Part shown: positions 5,556 to 8,437 of the stretch, one piece after another
Numbering within the stretch: the first letter of the stretch is position 1
Layout of the letters: every line of letters begins with the position of its first letter
Source of the DNA: Hyphomicrobiales bacterium
GTDB lineage: Bacteria > Pseudomonadota > Alphaproteobacteria > Rhizobiales > Rhizobiaceae
Direction of reading: 5' to 3'
Length of the DNA stretch: 8,437 nt
NCBI GenBank assembly: GCA_015654965.1
Contig: JAATGD010000383.1
Span: forward strand, 1 to 8,437
The notes under the pieces: model-generated
Databases searched by the model: none
What the model was told of the DNA's origin: nothing
What the model saw: only the letters and a program-made list of their open reading frames with translations
Made by a program: the position numbers and the translations under genes

Positions 5556-6272
5556 ATGCAGTTTTTCAAGACTTTTGAGCTTCTTCCTTTTCTGGACACG
5601 GTTGTCAGCCTGACGGCGGCCTTCATTTTCGGAACCCTGATCGGGGCTGAACGCCAATATCGCCAGCGAACCGCGGGGCTTCGCACCAACGCGCTTGTGG
5701 CTATCGGTGCCGCAGCCTTCGTCGATTTGGCCAGCCGTATTGCCGGAAATGTCGAAGCGGTCCGTGTCATTGCCTATGTGGTGTCCGGCATCGGTTTTCT
5801 CGGCGCGGGCGTCATCATGAAAGAGGGTATGAATGTGCGCGGCCTCAACACGGCGGCGACATTGTGGTGTTCGGCGGCGGTGGGCGCTTGCGCGGGAACC
5901 GACATGGTGGCGGAAGCAGCCCTTCTGACGGCTTTCGTTCTGCTGGGAAACACGCTTCTGCGGCCGCTGGTCAATCTCATCAACCGTATTCCGGTCAATG
6001 AATGGGCGCTTGAACAGACCTATGAGGTACGCCTCATTGTCGCCCATGACGAGGCGGACGATGTGCGCGAGTTGTTGGTGGCACAACTGGAGGCGGCCAA
6101 ATATCCGGTCAGCGATGTGGAAATGTCTGAGCGCAATGCGCAGAGCGTGGAAATTCTTGCCACACTGGTCAGCACCTCTATAGATCCGGCTGAAATCGAA
6201 GCTGTGACCGTTTTCATGGAGCGGCAGAATGGTGTCTTCTATGCCGGTTGGGAAGGCAGTTCAAAAGATTAA
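5556..6272 (+). CDS. mgtC: MgtC/SapB family inner-membrane protein
   Basis: MgtC proteins are inner-membrane factors that help intracellular bacteria, including Salmonella, Mycobacterium and Brucella, survive in macrophages and grow at low magnesium; in Salmonella MgtC acts on the F1Fo ATP synthase. The 238-residue protein shows the family pattern: a first span around 13-30 ending in GAERQYRQR, then GLRTNALVAIGA (41-52), GIGFLGAGVI (78-87), RGLNTAATLW (95-104) and a last span around 115-145. The C-terminal part, about 155-230, is soluble and would form the ACT-like domain of long MgtC proteins. Start at 5556 is supported by AAGGA eight bases upstream. It has its own transcription unit after the serA terminator: TTGAAC (5495-5500) and TATTTC 17 bp later is a weak promoter candidate. 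The spacer is too short for a long Mg-sensing leader like that of Salmonella mgtC. No mgtB follows. Its stop interlocks with that of the convergent Lrp-family gene. Confidence 0.9.
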   Translation: MQFFKTFELLPFLDTVVSLTAAFIFGTLIGAERQYRQRTAGLRTNALVAIGAAAFVDLASRIAGNVEAVRVIAYVVSGIGFLGAGVIMKEGMNVRGLNTAATLWCSAAVGACAGTDMVAEAALLTAFVLLGNTLLRPLVNLINRIPVNEWALEQTYEVRLIVAHDEADDVRELLVAQLEAAKYPVSDVEMSERNAQSVEILATLVSTSIDPAEIEAVTVFMERQNGVFYAGWEGSSKD

Positions 6273-6697
6273 CGCTCGATGCGCGTGGACAGGATGATGG
6301 AGGACATGGTGCGCTCCACACCTTCGAGCGCACCGATCTGGTCGAGTACGCGGTCGAGTTCCTGAATGGATGGCGCTTCCACGACAACGATCATATCAAA
6401 CTGGCCGCTGATGGAATGCAACGTCCTGACGGCCATGATCGAACGCAATGCCGTCTCCACTTTGGGTGCAAGTTTCGGCAGCGCCGTCACCAGCACATGG
6501 GCGCGGACCAGATCGCGCTCGAAGGCGGGCGCGATTCGCACCGTGTAACCTTCGATAACACCCTGTTTTTCCAGCTTTTCAATGCGGCTTTGCACGGTCG
6601 TGCGCGAGACGCCCAGCCGACGTGCCAGCTCGGTTGTCGAAGCACGGGCATTCTCGCGCAAGAGCGCAATCAGGTTGAGATCGGCATTTGTCATCAT
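6269..6697 (-). CDS. Lrp/AsnC family transcriptional regulator
   Basis: This small DNA-binding regulator has the usual Lrp plan in about 142 residues. An N-terminal helix-turn-helix (about residues 10-50, containing TTELARRLGVSRTTVQSRI) is followed by a hinge and the RAM ligand-binding domain (AHVLVTALP to the C-terminus, with the typical GQFDMIVVVEA). Lrp-family proteins form octamers and respond to amino acids. It is divergent from a lysine dehydrogenase-like gene, so it most likely controls lysine breakdown in response to lysine, and probably its own promoter. The start is unsure: ATG at 6697 or 6694 begins the conserved domain (TNADLNLIALL), while ATG at 6718 and TTG at 6727 are in frame upstream. 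None has a clear ribosome site. The stop codon overlaps that of mgtC on the other strand in the palindrome TTAA. Confidence 0.9.
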   Translation of the reverse strand: MMTNADLNLIALLRENARASTTELARRLGVSRTTVQSRIEKLEKQGVIEGYTVRIAPAFERDLVRAHVLVTALPKLAPKVETALRSIMAVRTLHSISGQFDMIVVVEAPSIQELDRVLDQIGALEGVERTMSSIILSTRIER

Positions 6698-6747
6698 AAT
6701 GCATAAAACATACGTCATTTTGCACAAATAAACAACGCCATATCGTC

Positions 6748-6759
6748 AGTATGGATACT
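6748..6759. promoter_or_regulatory. Candidate operator between the Lrp-type regulator and the dehydrogenase gene
   Basis: AGTAT-GG-ATACT is a perfect 5-bp palindrome with a 2-base centre in the 124-bp divergent spacer. It lies about 50 bp from the regulator start and about 60 bp from the dehydrogenase start. Divergent Lrp-type regulators usually bind such spacers. A looser TTTG-CA-CAAA site (6719-6728) is nearby, as are TTGCA/TGCAA arms at about 6765-6803. No clear -10/-35 pair was found. Confidence 0.4.
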
Positions 6760-6821
6760 TCACTTTGCAATGGACTATGCGATTCTGGGTGCAACAAAAT
6801 TCCATTCAAAGGGGACGAAAC

Positions 6822-7925
6822 ATGAAACAGATCGTTGTTGTCGGCGCAGGCAAAATTGGCGCGACCATTGCCGATCTTCTGGCATCCACTGGCGATTATG
6901 CGGTAACAGTCATCGACCGCTCCGAAGCTCAGCTCAACGCATTGGAAACGGGGGGGGCGGTTAAAACGCAGGCGCTCGATATCGAAGACGCTGCGGCACT
7001 TGAAGCAGCTCTGACGGGGAAATTCGCGGTGTTGAGTGCGGCACCCTTTCATTTGACGACCCGCATTGCCGAGGCTGCCGCCAAGGCTGGTGTTCATTAT
7101 CTCGATCTGACCGAAGACGTTGCCAGTACACGCCGCGTCAAGGAACTGGCGAAAGAGGCCAAAACCACCTTCATTCCGCAATGCGGTCTTGCGCCGGGCT
7201 TCATCTCCATTGTCGCTTATGATCTGGCCCGGCATTTCGATACGCTCGACAGTGTGCGGATGCGGGTAGGGGCCTTGCCGCAATATCCGTCCAATGCACT
7301 CAATTATAATCTGACATGGAGCACCGACGGCGTTATCAATGAATATATCGAGCCATGCGAAGCCATTGTGAATGGTGAATTGACGCAAGTACCCGCACTC
7401 GAAGAGCGCGAGGAATTTTCGCTCGATGGCGTGACTTACGAGGCTTTCAACACGTCCGGCGGGCTGGGAACGCTGTGTGAGACGCTTGAAGGCAAGGTGC
7501 GCACGCTCAATTATCGCACCATCCGTTATCCCGGTCATGTCGCGCTCATGAAAGCGCTTTTGAACGATCTCGGGCTGCGTCATCGCCGCGAAGTGTTGAA
7601 AGACATTTTTGAAAATGCGCTTCCCAGCACATTGCAGGATGTGGTGGTGATTTTCGTCACAGTATCGGGCACCCGCAACGGACGTCTGGTGCAGGAAACC
7701 TATGCCAACAAGGTTTATGCGGCGCAACACGGCACGATCGTACGTTCAGGCATACAGATAACCACGGCGTCCGCTATCTGCGCTGTTCTCGATATGCTGG
7801 CCAAGGGCGATCTGCCGCAAAAGGGTTTTGTGCGTCAGGAAGATATTTGGCTTGAAACCTTCCTTGCCAACCGTTTTGGCAAGGCTTATGCGCAGGAAGA
7901 GCGTTGCAACCGTCTGGTCGCCTGA
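6822..7925 (+). CDS. Saccharopine dehydrogenase-like protein, probably L-lysine 6-dehydrogenase
   Basis: The 367-residue cytoplasmic oxidoreductase starts with a Rossmann fold carrying GAGKIG at residues 8-13. It then shows features shared with characterised lysine 6-dehydrogenases (EC 1.4.1.18): CGLAPGF (121-127), GALPQYP (150-156), LTWSTDGVINEY (164-175) and RYPGH (235-239). Those enzymes deaminate the epsilon-amino group of lysine to allysine, which cyclises to piperideine-6-carboxylate on the way to aminoadipate. The divergent Lrp regulator and the downstream lysine/arginine-type binding protein support a lysine role. The ATG at 6822 is preferred over the upstream ATG at 6765 because AAAGGGGA lies six to seven bases before it and the Rossmann strand begins right after. 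An unusual run of eight G (6950-6957) lies over codons 43-46. Saccharopine dehydrogenase or carboxynorspermidine synthase are less likely alternatives in the same superfamily. Confidence 0.8.
   Translation: MKQIVVVGAGKIGATIADLLASTGDYAVTVIDRSEAQLNALETGGAVKTQALDIEDAAALEAALTGKFAVLSAAPFHLTTRIAEAAAKAGVHYLDLTEDVASTRRVKELAKEAKTTFIPQCGLAPGFISIVAYDLARHFDTLDSVRMRVGALPQYPSNALNYNLTWSTDGVINEYIEPCEAIVNGELTQVPALEEREEFSLDGVTYEAFNTSGGLGTLCETLEGKVRTLNYRTIRYPGHVALMKALLNDLGLRHRREVLKDIFENALPSTLQDVVVIFVTVSGTRNGRLVQETYANKVYAAQHGTIVRSGIQITTASAICAVLDMLAKGDLPQKGFVRQEDIWLETFLANRFGKAYAQEERCNRLVA
6950..6957 (+). repeat. Homopolymer of eight G inside the lysine dehydrogenase-like gene
   Basis: Eight consecutive G occur early in the coding sequence, at Thr43-Gly-Gly-Ala46. 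Gain or loss of one base would shift the frame and end translation early. The frame is intact here. It may be a slippage site or simply an effect of Gly codons. Confidence 0.8.
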
Positions 7926-7947
7926 TGCAATCATCTATAGGGTCATT

Positions 7948-7966
7948 TTACAGTGTTATCTTGTAA
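7948..7966 (+). other. Short inverted repeat before the binding-protein gene
   Basis: TTACA and TGTAA form 5-bp arms around nine bases in the 59-bp gap between the dehydrogenase-like gene and the binding-protein gene. It is too weak for a terminator, so the two genes may be co-transcribed. It could be a regulator site; evidence is slight. Confidence 0.2.
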
Positions 7967-7984
7967 GAGGGTAAAAACACAAAA

Positions 7985-8437
7985 ATGTTGAAATCAGTCC
8001 TGCTGGCCGGTCTGGCCTCTGTCGTTCTCGCATTGCCCGTCCAGACGGTACAGGCAAAGGAGTGGAAGGAAATCCGCATTGCCAGCGAGGGCGCTTACCC
8101 TCCCTTCAATTATATGTCGCCGGACGGCAAGCTGGTCGGCTTCGATCTCGATATTGCCAATGCGCTGTGCGATGCGATGGAGGCCAAATGCACCATCGTC
8201 GCCAATGACTGGGATGGCATGATCCCCGGCCTTCAGGCCAATAAATTCGATGCCGTCATCGCCTCCATGGCCATCACCGAGGAACGCGAAAAGCAGGTTG
8301 CCTTTACCGATCGCTACTATACGACGCCTCTATCCGTTGTCGTGCCGAAAGATAGCGATATCACCTCGCTTGAGCCGTCTGCCTTCAAGGGCAAGGCCGT
8401 GGGCGCACAGGCTGGCACCACGCAGGGCAATTATGCA
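7985..8437 (+). CDS. Periplasmic amino-acid-binding protein of an ABC transporter, lysine/arginine/ornithine type (5' part)
   Basis: The reading frame starts at ATG 7985 and is open for 151 codons to the right edge, so the C-terminal part is missing. Residues 1-24 form a signal peptide (MLKS, hydrophobic core, cut after VQA). The mature part follows the ArgT/HisJ family of solute-binding proteins (SBP_bac_3): EGAYPPFNY (35-43), GFDLDIANALC (52-62), IPGLQANKFDAVIASMAITEE (80-100) and VAFTDRYY (105-112). Cys62 and Cys69 match the spacing of the pair that forms a disulfide in HisJ. These proteins capture basic amino acids in the periplasm for an inner-membrane ABC importer, whose genes probably lie beyond the window. 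AAGAGGG is about 12 bases before the ATG. The gene follows the lysine dehydrogenase-like gene by 59 bp with no terminator, consistent with a shared lysine-use operon. Exact substrate is inferred. Confidence 0.9.
   Translation, partial: MLKSVLLAGLASVVLALPVQTVQAKEWKEIRIASEGAYPPFNYMSPDGKLVGFDLDIANALCDAMEAKCTIVANDWDGMIPGLQANKFDAVIASMAITEEREKQVAFTDRYYTTPLSVVVPKDSDITSLEPSAFKGKAVGAQAGTTQGNYA

Noticed and set aside
6579..7730. A 383-codon open frame on the minus strand
   Set aside because: It is antisense to the lysine dehydrogenase-like gene and also overlaps the Lrp-type gene, both of which are clear family members. The predicted protein is Cys/His/Arg-rich with no domain.

Overview
The window looks like chromosomal DNA from an alphaproteobacterium of the order Hyphomicrobiales (Rhizobiales), most likely the Brucella/Ochrobactrum group. 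This is inferred from moderate-to-high G+C by eye, the alphaproteobacterial style of the proteins, and the gene mix (type II NADH dehydrogenase, MgtC, an Lrp-controlled lysine module). No rRNA, tRNA, IS element, phage gene or CRISPR array is visible. Two genes run off the window edges: an alpha-2-macroglobulin-like protein at the left and an amino-acid-binding protein at the right.

Layout: (1) 1-2721, minus strand. Reading right to left there is a 32-residue membrane peptide gene, a type II NADH dehydrogenase (ndh), and the 5' part of a secreted PAN-domain/alpha-2-macroglobulin family protein. (2) 2722-3955, plus strand. metA follows a structured leader of about 150 nt. The leader can fold into a four-helix junction with SAM-I-clan hallmarks, followed by a hairpin that buries the metA Shine-Dalgarno sequence. 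(3) 3956-5496, plus strand. serA follows a hairpin-rich leader holding a possible 30-codon ORF. serA carries an in-frame TAG exactly between its catalytic part and its C-terminal ACT domain, and both parts are otherwise intact. A strong intrinsic terminator ends the unit. (4) 5556-6272, plus strand: mgtC. (5) 6269-8437: an Lrp/AsnC regulator on the minus strand, its stop codon interlocked with that of mgtC, divergent from a lysine 6-dehydrogenase-like gene and a lysine/arginine/ornithine-type periplasmic binding protein.

How the genes fit together: metA and serA belong to methionine and serine synthesis, and serine also feeds one-carbon and cysteine metabolism. The right-hand genes form a plausible lysine uptake and catabolism module under a local Lrp-type regulator. 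ndh feeds electrons from NADH into the quinone pool. MgtC-type proteins help several intracellular pathogens cope with low magnesium and the macrophage vacuole.

The two points most worth following are the metA leader, which is not the SAM-II type expected in this group, and the amber codon that would strip serA of its serine-sensing domain.
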